Part shown: piece after piece, positions 1-5,549 of the stretch
Layout of the letters: each line of letters begins with the position of its first letter
Numbering within the stretch: position 1 is the stretch's first letter
Assembly: GCA_947458415.1 (NCBI GenBank)
Contig: CANGZG010000122.1
Coordinates: forward strand, 1 to 7,497
Source of the DNA: Comamonadaceae bacterium
GTDB taxonomy: Bacteria > Pseudomonadota > Gammaproteobacteria > Burkholderiales > Burkholderiaceae_C
Length of the DNA: 7,497 nucleotides
Reading direction: 5' to 3'
The notes under the pieces: model-generated
The model's database searches: none
What the model saw: only the letters and a program-made list of their open reading frames with translations
Told to the model about the DNA's origin: nothing
Made by a program: the position numbers and the translations under genes

Positions 1-182
1 GCTTGGACAACATGTTCCATGCTTTGCAACAAACCGTGCCCTCGCATTTGCTGGACCCCAAGCTGTTCGATTTCAAAGGCATGAAAGCGACTGGCGAAGC
101 GCCCGAAGAAGGCGACATGGCGTTTGACCCGGAGTCGTTCAACATGCCGTCATTGGCGGGTATCCAAACCGTCACCTTGTGA
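1..182 (+). CDS. 3' end of an unrecognised gene (partial)
   Basis: Reading in the frame that begins at base 3, 59 codons run open to a TGA at 180-182. The visible tail starts LDNMFHALQQTVPSHLL and ends in MPSLAGIQTVTL. It is rich in acidic residues and proline in the middle (GEAPEEGDMAFDPES) and has no hydrophobic segment long enough to span a membrane. Codon use resembles that of neighbouring genes, and a strong hairpin follows 15 nt after the stop, which supports this being a genuine gene end. I do not recognise the family from this C-terminus, so no function is given. The gene converges on the FAH-family gene to its right and is therefore not part of that operon. Confidence 0.7.
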   Translation, partial: LDNMFHALQQTVPSHLLDPKLFDFKGMKATGEAPEEGDMAFDPESFNMPSLAGIQTVTL

Positions 183-197
183 CAACGACCGCCCAAG

Positions 198-226
198 AAA
201 AAAGCGGCCCGCGGGCCGCTTTTTTT
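198..226. terminator. bidirectional rho-independent terminator
   Basis: A perfect inverted repeat GCGGCCCGCGGGCCGC (204-219) is preceded by six A (198-203) and followed by seven T (220-226). Read on either strand it forms a very GC-rich stem followed by a U-tract, the form of an intrinsic terminator. It lies between two convergent genes, 15 nt after the stop of the left-hand gene and 14 nt from the stop of the minus-strand FAH-family gene, so it can serve both. Confidence 0.93.
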
Positions 227-240
227 GGAGTCATGTCATT

Positions 241-1107
241 TCAATGCTTTTTGTAAGCAATGACTTGTTGGTGTTGCTCGCCCAAACCTTCAATGCCCAG
301 TGACATGGTGTCACCGGCTTTCAAGAACACCGGCGCGGGTTTGCCATTTTTCTTCATGCCCATGCCGACACCGGGTGGCGTGCCGGTGGTGATCACATCG
401 CCGGGCATCAAGGTCATGAATTCGCTGACATAGCTCACCAGTTTGGCCACGGTGAATACCATGGTTTTGGTGTTGCCGGTTTGCATGCGAACCCCATTGA
501 CGTCCAACCACATGTTCAAACGCTGGGGCTTGGGCACTTCATCGCGTGTGACCAGCCATGGGCCGATCGGACCAAACGTGTCGCAACCCTTGCCCTTGTC
601 CCATGTCATGCCGCGCTCGAGTTGGTATTCGCGCTCGGACACATCGTTGATGGTGCAATAGCCTGCGACATGGTCCAATGCGCGCGCCTGCGACACATAG
701 CTGGCACGGGTGCCAATCACCACGCCGAGTTCGACTTCCCAATCAGATTTGACCGAGCCTTTGGGCAACATGATGTCGTCGTTCGGGCCTTGCACGCAGC
801 TGTTGGCTTTCATGAACACCACCGGCTCTTTGGGCACCGGCAGGTTGGATTCAGCGGCGTGGTCGGCATAGTTCAAGCCGATGGCGATGAATTTACCGAC
901 GTGGCTGATCGGGCAACCCATGCGGGGCTTGCCACGCACCAGCGGCAGCTTGTCGGTATTGAGCCGCGCCAATTTGGAGAGTTCCTTGTCACTCAAATGC
1001 GCTGGTGTGATGTCTTCAATCACGCCAGACAAATCGCGCAATTTGCCGTGGGCATCGATCAAGCCGGGTTTTTCGCGGCCTACTGCGCCGTAACGAACAA
1101 GTTTCAT
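241..1107 (-). CDS. FAH-family hydrolase, possibly 2,4-diketo-3-deoxy-L-sugar-acid hydrolase
   Basis: A 288-residue fumarylacetoacetate-hydrolase-fold enzyme, probably cytosolic and dependent on a divalent metal. Visible family motifs are GLNYADHAAE (77-86), VVFMKAN (96-102), DWEVELGVVIG (122-132) whose E124 and E126 with D155 are the expected metal ligands, KGCDTFGPIGPW (173-184) and TGTPPGVG (241-248). The short N-terminal domain beginning MKLVRYG is typical of the bacterial group often labelled ureidoglycolate lyase or 2,4-diketo-3-deoxy-L-fuconate/rhamnonate hydrolase. Members of the latter cleave the diketo acid to pyruvate and lactate. The start at 1107 is chosen because AGGAG (1113-1117) sits 5 nt upstream; a longer TTG-initiated frame would include that ribosome site. 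The gene lies 17 nt behind the SDR gene, so the two are surely co-transcribed, and the pairing favours the sugar-acid role. The family is certain; the substrate is inferred. Confidence 0.9.
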   Translation of the reverse strand: MKLVRYGAVGREKPGLIDAHGKLRDLSGVIEDITPAHLSDKELSKLARLNTDKLPLVRGKPRMGCPISHVGKFIAIGLNYADHAAESNLPVPKEPVVFMKANSCVQGPNDDIMLPKGSVKSDWEVELGVVIGTRASYVSQARALDHVAGYCTINDVSEREYQLERGMTWDKGKGCDTFGPIGPWLVTRDEVPKPQRLNMWLDVNGVRMQTGNTKTMVFTVAKLVSYVSEFMTLMPGDVITTGTPPGVGMGMKKNGKPAPVFLKAGDTMSLGIEGLGEQHQQVIAYKKH

Positions 1108-1112
1108 GTGTG

Positions 1113-1117
1113 CTCCT
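1113..1117 (-). promoter_or_regulatory. ribosome binding site deciding the FAH-family start
   Basis: AGGAG on the minus strand, 5 nt before the ATG at 1105-1107 and inside the short gap after the SDR stop codon. It rules against the longer TTG-initiated reading that would start at 1128. Confidence 0.75.
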
Positions 1118-1124
1118 GAAAAAA

Positions 1125-1883
1125 TCAATAAGTGGATCGGCCACCGGACAAATCAAACACTGCCCCGGTGGAAAAAGAACAATCATCGGTGCACAACCAC
1201 GCCACCATGGCGGCAATTTCATCGGGTGTGCCAAAACGTCCCATGGGGATTTTGCTCAGCATGAACTGTATATGCTCCGGCGTGAGTTGATCAAAGATTG
1301 GCGTTTTGACGGCCGCGGGCGTGACACAGTTGACGCAAATGGCGGTGTCGGCAAGCTCCTTGCCGATCGATTTGGTCAAGGCAATCACCGCGGCTTTGCT
1401 CGCGCTGTAAGCACTGGCGTTGGGGTTGCCGTCCTTGCCTGCCACCGATGCGATGTTGACAATGCGGCCTTTGTTGCGCGCTTTCATGTGCGGCACCATT
1501 TCTCTGCAGCAGTAATACAAGCCGTTGACATTCACGTCAAACACCTTGTGCCAGTCGTCCAATGGATAGTCCCAGCTTTTCATGTTCGGTCCACTGATGC
1601 CGGCGCTGTTGACCAAGGCGTCCACATCGGCGAGGGCAACGGTTTGCTTGACCGCATGCGCCACCTGGTCATGCTTTGTCAGGTTGACGGCAATCCCCTC
1701 GATCGCGCGGCCACTCCATTGTTGGCGCAAACCGGCGATGGCCTTGTCCATGCCTGCCTGGTCATGGTCCCAGATGGTGATGCGTGCGCCCGAGTGCAGC
1801 AAACGCTGAACGATCGCCAAGCCCAGCCCGCTGGCGCCACCGGTGACCACCGCATGGCGGCCTTGCATGTCTAATTGGTTCAT
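1125..1883 (-). CDS. SDR-family NAD-dependent dehydrogenase, possibly 2-keto-3-deoxy-L-sugar-acid 4-dehydrogenase
   Basis: A 252-residue classical short-chain dehydrogenase/reductase, the usual length for the family. The coenzyme motif TGGASGLG is at 14-21, an aspartate (D39, in IWDHD) follows the second strand and suggests NAD rather than NADP preference, NSAG is at 92-95, and the catalytic set is N118, S146, Y159 and K163 (YSASK at 159-163). The C-terminus FDLSGGRSTY is of the usual SDR type. The start at 1883 has AAGGA 9 nt upstream. It is the first gene of a two-gene unit with the FAH-family hydrolase. In the diketo-hydrolase route for L-rhamnose or L-fucose, an SDR oxidises 2-keto-3-deoxy-L-rhamnonate or -fuconate at C4 and an FAH enzyme cleaves the product, which this pair matches. 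Other secondary-alcohol substrates cannot be excluded, and the upstream enzymes of such a route are not in the window. Confidence 0.9.
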   Translation of the reverse strand: MNQLDMQGRHAVVTGGASGLGLAIVQRLLHSGARITIWDHDQAGMDKAIAGLRQQWSGRAIEGIAVNLTKHDQVAHAVKQTVALADVDALVNSAGISGPNMKSWDYPLDDWHKVFDVNVNGLYYCCREMVPHMKARNKGRIVNIASVAGKDGNPNASAYSASKAAVIALTKSIGKELADTAICVNCVTPAAVKTPIFDQLTPEHIQFMLSKIPMGRFGTPDEIAAMVAWLCTDDCSFSTGAVFDLSGGRSTY

Positions 1884-1920
1884 GAATTGCTGTCCTTGTC
1901 AGTCGATGAATAAACAAGCT

Positions 1921-1947
1921 GCATTATCAACACATGCCCGCTGTCAA
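1921..1947 (-). promoter_or_regulatory. candidate sigma-70 promoter for the SDR-FAH unit
   Basis: On the minus strand a perfect TTGACA (-35, complement of 1942-1947) is followed after 15 bp by TAATGC (complement of 1921-1926), a weak -10. The spacer is shorter than the preferred 17 bp. The predicted transcript start would leave an untranslated leader of about 30 nt containing the AAGGA ribosome site at 1893-1897. The site lies in the 98-nt gap between the slmA stop and the SDR start, where a promoter is expected if the SDR-FAH pair is independent of argB-slmA. Judged by eye only. Confidence 0.4.
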
Positions 1948-1981
1948 GGCATGAAACTTTGAACATCAACGATATGTTTTT

Positions 1982-2599
1982 TTAAATCAGGAAATTCAGA
2001 CTGGCGTCCAAATGTTCCAACGGCGAGCGTTTGTAGCCCGAACGAGAGAACCGGTGCAGCCGCCCCACGGCAAATGCCATGGCCACCGAGGCCTGTGCTT
2101 GCGCGTCCACGGTCGGCGTGGCTGAAGAGCTGGCGGCGTCGCGCAACACCTGCCGCAAACTGGCTTCTACTTTGTCAAAAAACAAATTCATGCGCTGGTG
2201 CAACCGGTCGTTTTCAAACACCAGTGCATCGCCCACCATGACCCTGGCCATGCCGGGGTTGCGTTCGGCAAACTGCAACAACACCGTGAGCATGCGGCGC
2301 AATTTGTCGGACGCGTCGTGCGGTCCTTGCGCGATTTGATTGAGCAAACTGAACACGCTGGTTTCGATGAATTCGATCAAGCCTTCAAACATTTGCGCCT
2401 TGCTGGCGAAATGCCGGTACAGCGCGGCCTCGCTGACCTCCAATTTGGCGGCCAAGGCGGCCGTGGTGACCCGCTCGGAACCGGGTTGCTCGAGCATGGC
2501 TGCCAGCGCCTGCAAAATTTGTATGCGCCGCTCGCCCGGTTTGGGCCGCTTGCGTGCGGTGACGTCGGCGGCATTGGTGGCGGGTTGCTCATCAGCCAT
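1982..2599 (-). CDS. slmA: nucleoid occlusion factor SlmA (TetR-family)
   Basis: A 205-residue TetR-type DNA-binding protein, close in length to E. coli SlmA (198 aa). In E. coli, SlmA bound to specific chromosomal sites antagonises FtsZ ring assembly over the nucleoid. The N-terminal helix-turn-helix spans roughly 43-64, and the stretch SEAALYRHFASK (56-67) with the following MFEGLIEFIE (70-79) matches the SlmA signature, as do AERNPGMARVMVGDALVFENDRL (111-133) and the adjacent QRMNLFFDKVEASLRQVLR. The first 20 residues are a variable, probably unstructured tail. The ATG at 2599 is preferred because AGGAGG lies 8 nt upstream; a TTG at 2623 would overlap the argB stop and lacks its own site. 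It follows argB by 20 nt and is probably on the same transcript. No clear terminator follows it. A generic TetR regulator is the alternative, but similarity to SlmA extends beyond the DNA-binding domain. Confidence 0.9.
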   Translation of the reverse strand: MADEQPATNAADVTARKRPKPGERRIQILQALAAMLEQPGSERVTTAALAAKLEVSEAALYRHFASKAQMFEGLIEFIETSVFSLLNQIAQGPHDASDKLRRMLTVLLQFAERNPGMARVMVGDALVFENDRLHQRMNLFFDKVEASLRQVLRDAASSSATPTVDAQAQASVAMAFAVGRLHRFSRSGYKRSPLEHLDASLNFLI

Positions 2600-2607
2600 G
2601 GGACGGT

Positions 2608-2613
2608 CCTCCT
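2608..2613 (-). promoter_or_regulatory. strong ribosome binding site for slmA
   Basis: A full AGGAGG on the minus strand, 8 nt ahead of the ATG at 2597-2599 and lying between the argB stop and slmA. It fixes the slmA start and suggests slmA is translated efficiently on its own rather than depending on coupling to argB. Confidence 0.75.
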
Positions 2614-2619
2614 CGGTGG

Positions 2620-3519
2620 TCAATGCGAACGGATCATGGTGCCAAAAGCCTGGTCGGTCAAAATTTCCAATAACAACACGTGTGGCACACGCCCATCAAT
2701 GATGTGCACGGATTTGACGCCGCTTTTGGCCGCTTCCAGTGCCCCGCTGATTTTGGGCAGCATACCGCCACTGAGGGTGCCGTCGGCAAACAAGCCGTCA
2801 ATTTGTCTGGCGCTCAAATTGGTCAACAGTTGACCCGCTTTGTCCAACACGCCAGCCGTGTTGGTCAACAACACCAGTTTCTCGGCTTTGAGCACGGTCG
2901 CCAGTTTGGAAGCCACCACATCGGCGTTGATGTTGTAGCTTTCGTTGTGCACGCCAAAACCGATGGGACTGATCACCGGAATGAAGGCGTCGTCTTGCAA
3001 TGCCTTGAGCAACGACGGGTCGATGGCGGTGATGTCGCCCACCTGCCCCACATCATGCTCGATGGCGGGGTTCTGGTTGTCGACCATTTTCAATTTTTGC
3101 GCGCGGATCATGCCGCCATCGCGGCCGGTCAAACCCACGGCCTTGCCGCCGGCTTGGTTGATCAAGCCCACGATGTCTTGCTGCACCTCCCCGGCCAACA
3201 CCCACTCGACCACTTCCATGGTTTCCTCGTCGGTGACCCGCATGCCTTGGATGAATTCACCTTTTTTCCCCAAGCGTTGCAAGGCATTTTCAATTTGCGG
3301 CCCGCCGCCATGCACCACGATCGGATGCATGCCCACCAATTTCAACAACACCACATCGGCGGCGAAATCGGCTTGCAAAGCCGGGTCGGTCATGGCGTTG
3401 CCGCCGTATTTGATGACGATGGTTTTGCCGTGAAATTGGCGGATGTAAGGCAGCGCCCGGGCCAGGATTTGCGCTTGGTCGCGGTGTGCTTGCGGGGTGG
3501 TTGCGTCTGAGGTGTTCAT
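2620..3519 (-). CDS. argB: N-acetylglutamate kinase
   Basis: A 299-residue amino-acid kinase that phosphorylates N-acetyl-L-glutamate with ATP, the second step of arginine biosynthesis in the cytosol. Motifs visible in order are KYGGNAM (37-43, nucleotide phosphate binding), VHGGGPQI (69-76, substrate binding), GMRVTD (92-97), NINADVVASKLA (196-207) and SGGMLPK (250-256). Before the kinase core there is an extra helix-like segment QAQILARALPYIRQFHGK (15-32), and the C-terminus carries HVLLLEILTDQAFGTMI (280-296). Both are features of the hexameric, arginine-inhibited class of NAGK rather than the shorter E. coli type, so feedback inhibition by arginine is likely. The start at 3519 has only a weak upstream purine stretch. 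It is first in a unit with slmA and divergent from the H-NS-family gene. The identification is very secure. Confidence 0.98.
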   Translation of the reverse strand: MNTSDATTPQAHRDQAQILARALPYIRQFHGKTIVIKYGGNAMTDPALQADFAADVVLLKLVGMHPIVVHGGGPQIENALQRLGKKGEFIQGMRVTDEETMEVVEWVLAGEVQQDIVGLINQAGGKAVGLTGRDGGMIRAQKLKMVDNQNPAIEHDVGQVGDITAIDPSLLKALQDDAFIPVISPIGFGVHNESYNINADVVASKLATVLKAEKLVLLTNTAGVLDKAGQLLTNLSARQIDGLFADGTLSGGMLPKISGALEAAKSGVKSVHIIDGRVPHVLLLEILTDQAFGTMIRSH

Positions 3520-3610
3520 GGGTCAGCGTCAGTGATGACTGACATTGTGCACCAAGCCCATGGATGAAAGTCACTGGCGTGATGGCCGCCCAAAGTGAAT
3601 TCCAACCTGA

Positions 3611-3710
3611 GCGTTATTAATATTAATTTTATGAAGTTAAATAAGCAAGAAAATAAGGGTTTAAAAAAATGAATAATGGTTGATAATATGGTTTGTTATA
3701 TATTTTTTAT
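3611..3710. promoter_or_regulatory. AT-rich control region between divergent argB and the H-NS-family gene
   Basis: This stretch contains only 18 G or C in 100 bases, against well over half in adjoining genes. It holds a perfect 12-bp palindrome ATTAATATTAAT (3616-3627), A- and T-tracts (3663-3669, 3703-3708) and a near-repeat ATAATGGTTG / ATAATATGGTTTG (3673-3682, 3683-3695). A plausible -10 for the plus-strand gene is GATAAT (3682-3687), but no good -35 is seen at the right distance, so no exact promoter is called. Such DNA is the preferred target of H-NS-family proteins, so autoregulation of the downstream gene is plausible. The promoter for argB probably also lies between 3520 and 3650. 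Confidence 0.5.
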
Positions 3711-3722
3711 CAGGAGATATTC

Positions 3723-4106
3723 ATGTCACGTTTAAGTCCGGTTGCCCAATTAGAAAAAATCCGCGCTGCCCGAATGAAATTGGAAAAGGAAGAGCAGCGT
3801 TTGATGTCGCGCACCCATGACAAAGCTTTGGCTCAAATCGTGCAAATTGCCCACGCATCGGGCTTGACCTCTGAACACATCGCCGCGGCATTGGGCGGCA
3901 AAAAAGGCAAAGCGCGGGCTGCCAAATCTGCCTCGGCCAAGGCCCCCAAAGCCAAGCGCGCGACCGCTGGTCGCAAAGTAGCCCCCAAATACCGCGATCC
4001 TGCCAACCCCGCCCAAACTTGGACCGGCCGTGGCCGCACCCCGGCATGGGTTCAGGCGTTGCAAGCCGCCGGACAATTGGCCAGCGCAGAAATCAAAAGC
4101 GCTTAA
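3723..4106 (+). CDS. H-NS-family nucleoid-associated DNA-binding protein
   Basis: A 127-residue small basic protein of the H-NS histone family. The N-terminal part (about 5-45) is charged and helical and likely gives the oligomerisation coiled coil. A Lys/Ala-rich linker runs from about 60 to 88 (for example KKGKARAAKSASAKAPKAKR). The C-terminal DNA-binding domain, KYRDPANPAQTWTGRGRTPAW (89-109), contains the family hallmark TGRGRTPAW. Members bind the minor groove of AT-rich DNA, compact the nucleoid and silence genes. The ATG at 3723 is chosen because AGGAG (3712-3716) lies 6 nt before it; an upstream in-frame TTG at 3693 would put that site inside the coding region. The linker is longer and more basic than in enteric H-NS and resembles versions seen in Burkholderiales. 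The 3' end overlaps the convergent rfbC by 14 bp. Which paralogue this is cannot be said. Confidence 0.93.
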   Translation: MSRLSPVAQLEKIRAARMKLEKEEQRLMSRTHDKALAQIVQIAHASGLTSEHIAAALGGKKGKARAAKSASAKAPKAKRATAGRKVAPKYRDPANPAQTWTGRGRTPAWVQALQAAGQLASAEIKSA

Positions 4107-4641
4107 ACGGCTTGGCCGCTGCGTCTTTGGCCGACAGCAGCGGCTGCATTTTCAGCGCCTTCAACGGCCAGTCGATCGCAATGTCTGGGTCGTTCCACTG
4201 AATGGCATCTTCGTCACTGGCCACCCAATAATCGGTGGTTTTATAAATCACCTCGGCGTGGTCGCTGAGCACCAAAAACCCGTGCGCGAATCCCGCGGGT
4301 ATCCATAATTGTTCATGGCTGTCACTGTCCAACAAATGGCCTGTCCATTGGCCATATTGTGGGGATTCAGGCCGAATATCCACCGCCACATCAAATATGT
4401 GCCCTTGCACCACCCGAATCAATTTGCCCTGAGGAAATTGCCGCTGAAAATGCAAACCTCTTAATACCCCATGGCGCGATTTGCTGTGGTTATCCTGCAC
4501 AAATAACAGGTCCAACCCTGTGGCTTGGTTGAATTCACGTTGATTAAAACTTTCAAAGAAAAACCCACGTTCATCAGAAAATACTTTGGGTTTTAATAAT
4601 AAAACCTGCGGCAATAAAGTCGGTGTCACGGTATATGGCAT
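4093..4641 (-). CDS. rfbC: dTDP-4-dehydrorhamnose 3,5-epimerase
   Basis: A 182-residue cupin-fold epimerase (RmlC), full length for the family. It converts dTDP-4-keto-6-deoxy-D-glucose to dTDP-4-keto-L-rhamnose, the third step of dTDP-L-rhamnose synthesis. Family marks are FSDERGFFFESF (21-32), GVLRGLHFQ (58-66) with catalytic H64, KLIRVVQGHIFDVAVDIR (73-90), IPAGFAHGFLVLS (114-126) and YKTTDYW (133-139), which includes the catalytic tyrosine region. It is last in the rfbBDAC unit, starting 5 nt after the rfbA stop with no good ribosome site, so translational coupling is likely. The 5' part is unusually AT-rich and uses several TTA leucine codons, unlike rfbB and rfbD. Its TGA stop lies inside the convergent H-NS-family gene. 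Confidence 0.97.
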   Translation of the reverse strand: MPYTVTPTLLPQVLLLKPKVFSDERGFFFESFNQREFNQATGLDLLFVQDNHSKSRHGVLRGLHFQRQFPQGKLIRVVQGHIFDVAVDIRPESPQYGQWTGHLLDSDSHEQLWIPAGFAHGFLVLSDHAEVIYKTTDYWVASDEDAIQWNDPDIAIDWPLKALKMQPLLSAKDAAAKPFKRF

Positions 4642-4646
4642 GGCAA

Positions 4647-5525
4647 TTAACCCAATAAACGCAGCAAATATTGGCCATAACCGGTGTTTTTATAAGGCTG
4701 GGCCAGTTTTTCTAAATCTGCCGCACGAATCCACCCCTGTGCATAGGCAATTTCTTCAGGGCAAGCGACCATCAAGCCTTGGCGTTTTTGCAAGGTGGCG
4801 ATGAATGTGGCTGCCTCCATCAAGCCTTCGTGCGTGCCCGCGTCCAACCATGCATACCCACGCCCCATGGTTTCCACGTGCAGTTGTTGTTGTTCCAGAT
4901 AACGGCGATTGACGTCAGTGATTTCCAGTTCACCCCGCGCCGAGGGGCGGATGTCAGCGGCGATGTCGCACACTTGCTGGTCATAAAAATACAAACCCGT
5001 CACAGCGAAATTCGATTGCGGTTGTTTGGGTTTTTCCTCGATGTGCACAGCGCGTTGCTGGGCGTCAAACGTCACCACACCGTAGCGCTCAGGGTCCACC
5101 ACATGGTAAGCAAACACGGTGGCCCCTTGCTTGCGCTGGTCAGATGCCTGCAATTGTTTGACCAAATCGTGACCATAAAAAATATTGTCACCCAGCACCA
5201 AAGCGCTGTGGTGGTGATTGACGAAATCTCGGCCAATCAAAAACGCTTGTGCCAAGCCTTCGGGCTTGGGTTGCACCGCATATTCAATCTGCATGCCCCA
5301 TTGCGATCCGTCTCCTAACAACTCGGTAAAACGGGGCGTGTCTTGCGGTGTGGAGATGATCAATACTTCTCGGATACCGCTGAGCATCAAGGTACTTAAC
5401 GGGTAATACACCAAAGGCTTGTCATAGACCGGCATCAATTGTTTGCTGACCGCCAAGGTGAGCGGATACAGACGGGTGCCTGAACCACCAGCGAGCAAAA
5501 TGCCTTTTCTGTGGATCGAAGTCAT
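4647..5525 (-). CDS. rfbA: glucose-1-phosphate thymidylyltransferase
   Basis: A 292-residue nucleotidyltransferase (RmlA), the standard length. It joins dTTP and glucose-1-phosphate to give dTDP-glucose and pyrophosphate, the first and usually feedback-inhibited step toward dTDP-L-rhamnose. The signature GGSGTRLYPLT is at 13-23 followed by SKQLMPVYDKP (27-37); QPKPEGLAQAF (85-95), LGDNIFYGHD (111-120) with the metal-binding aspartate, EEKPKQP (163-169) and GRGYAWLDAGTHEGL (221-235) all match RmlA. GGAG (5531-5534) sits 5 nt before the ATG at 5525. It follows rfbD by 24 nt and precedes rfbC by 5 nt. The last few dozen codons fall within a local drop in GC content that continues into rfbC. Confidence 0.98.
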   Translation of the reverse strand: MTSIHRKGILLAGGSGTRLYPLTLAVSKQLMPVYDKPLVYYPLSTLMLSGIREVLIISTPQDTPRFTELLGDGSQWGMQIEYAVQPKPEGLAQAFLIGRDFVNHHHSALVLGDNIFYGHDLVKQLQASDQRKQGATVFAYHVVDPERYGVVTFDAQQRAVHIEEKPKQPQSNFAVTGLYFYDQQVCDIAADIRPSARGELEITDVNRRYLEQQQLHVETMGRGYAWLDAGTHEGLMEAATFIATLQKRQGLMVACPEEIAYAQGWIRAADLEKLAQPYKNTGYGQYLLRLLG

Positions 5526-5549
5526 GAGGTCTCCAATGCATTCATGGTG

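Noticed and set aside
481..1119. Plus-strand open frame of 212 codons opposite the FAH-family gene
   Set aside because: Shadow of the FAH-family gene; no ribosome site or family motif, and the opposite strand holds an intact metal-binding enzyme.
1110..1874. Long plus-strand open frame (254 codons) opposite the SDR gene
   Set aside because: It is antisense to a gene with all SDR motifs, and its translation (His/Val/Gly-rich) shows no family pattern. It arises from codon bias.
2198..2833. Plus-strand open frame spanning the slmA-argB junction
   Set aside because: It crosses two well-supported minus-strand genes and their intergenic gap, with no sign of its own translation signals.
2680..3510. 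Plus-strand open frame of 276 codons opposite argB
   Set aside because: It mirrors almost all of argB, is rich in His, Gln and Phe as expected for the complement of TTG/GTG/CAA-rich coding DNA, and has no recognisable domain.
3693..3722. Ten-residue N-terminal extension of the H-NS-family protein from a TTG
   Set aside because: The extension would contain the AGGAG ribosome site and lies in AT-rich control DNA. The ATG at 3723 has ideal spacing.
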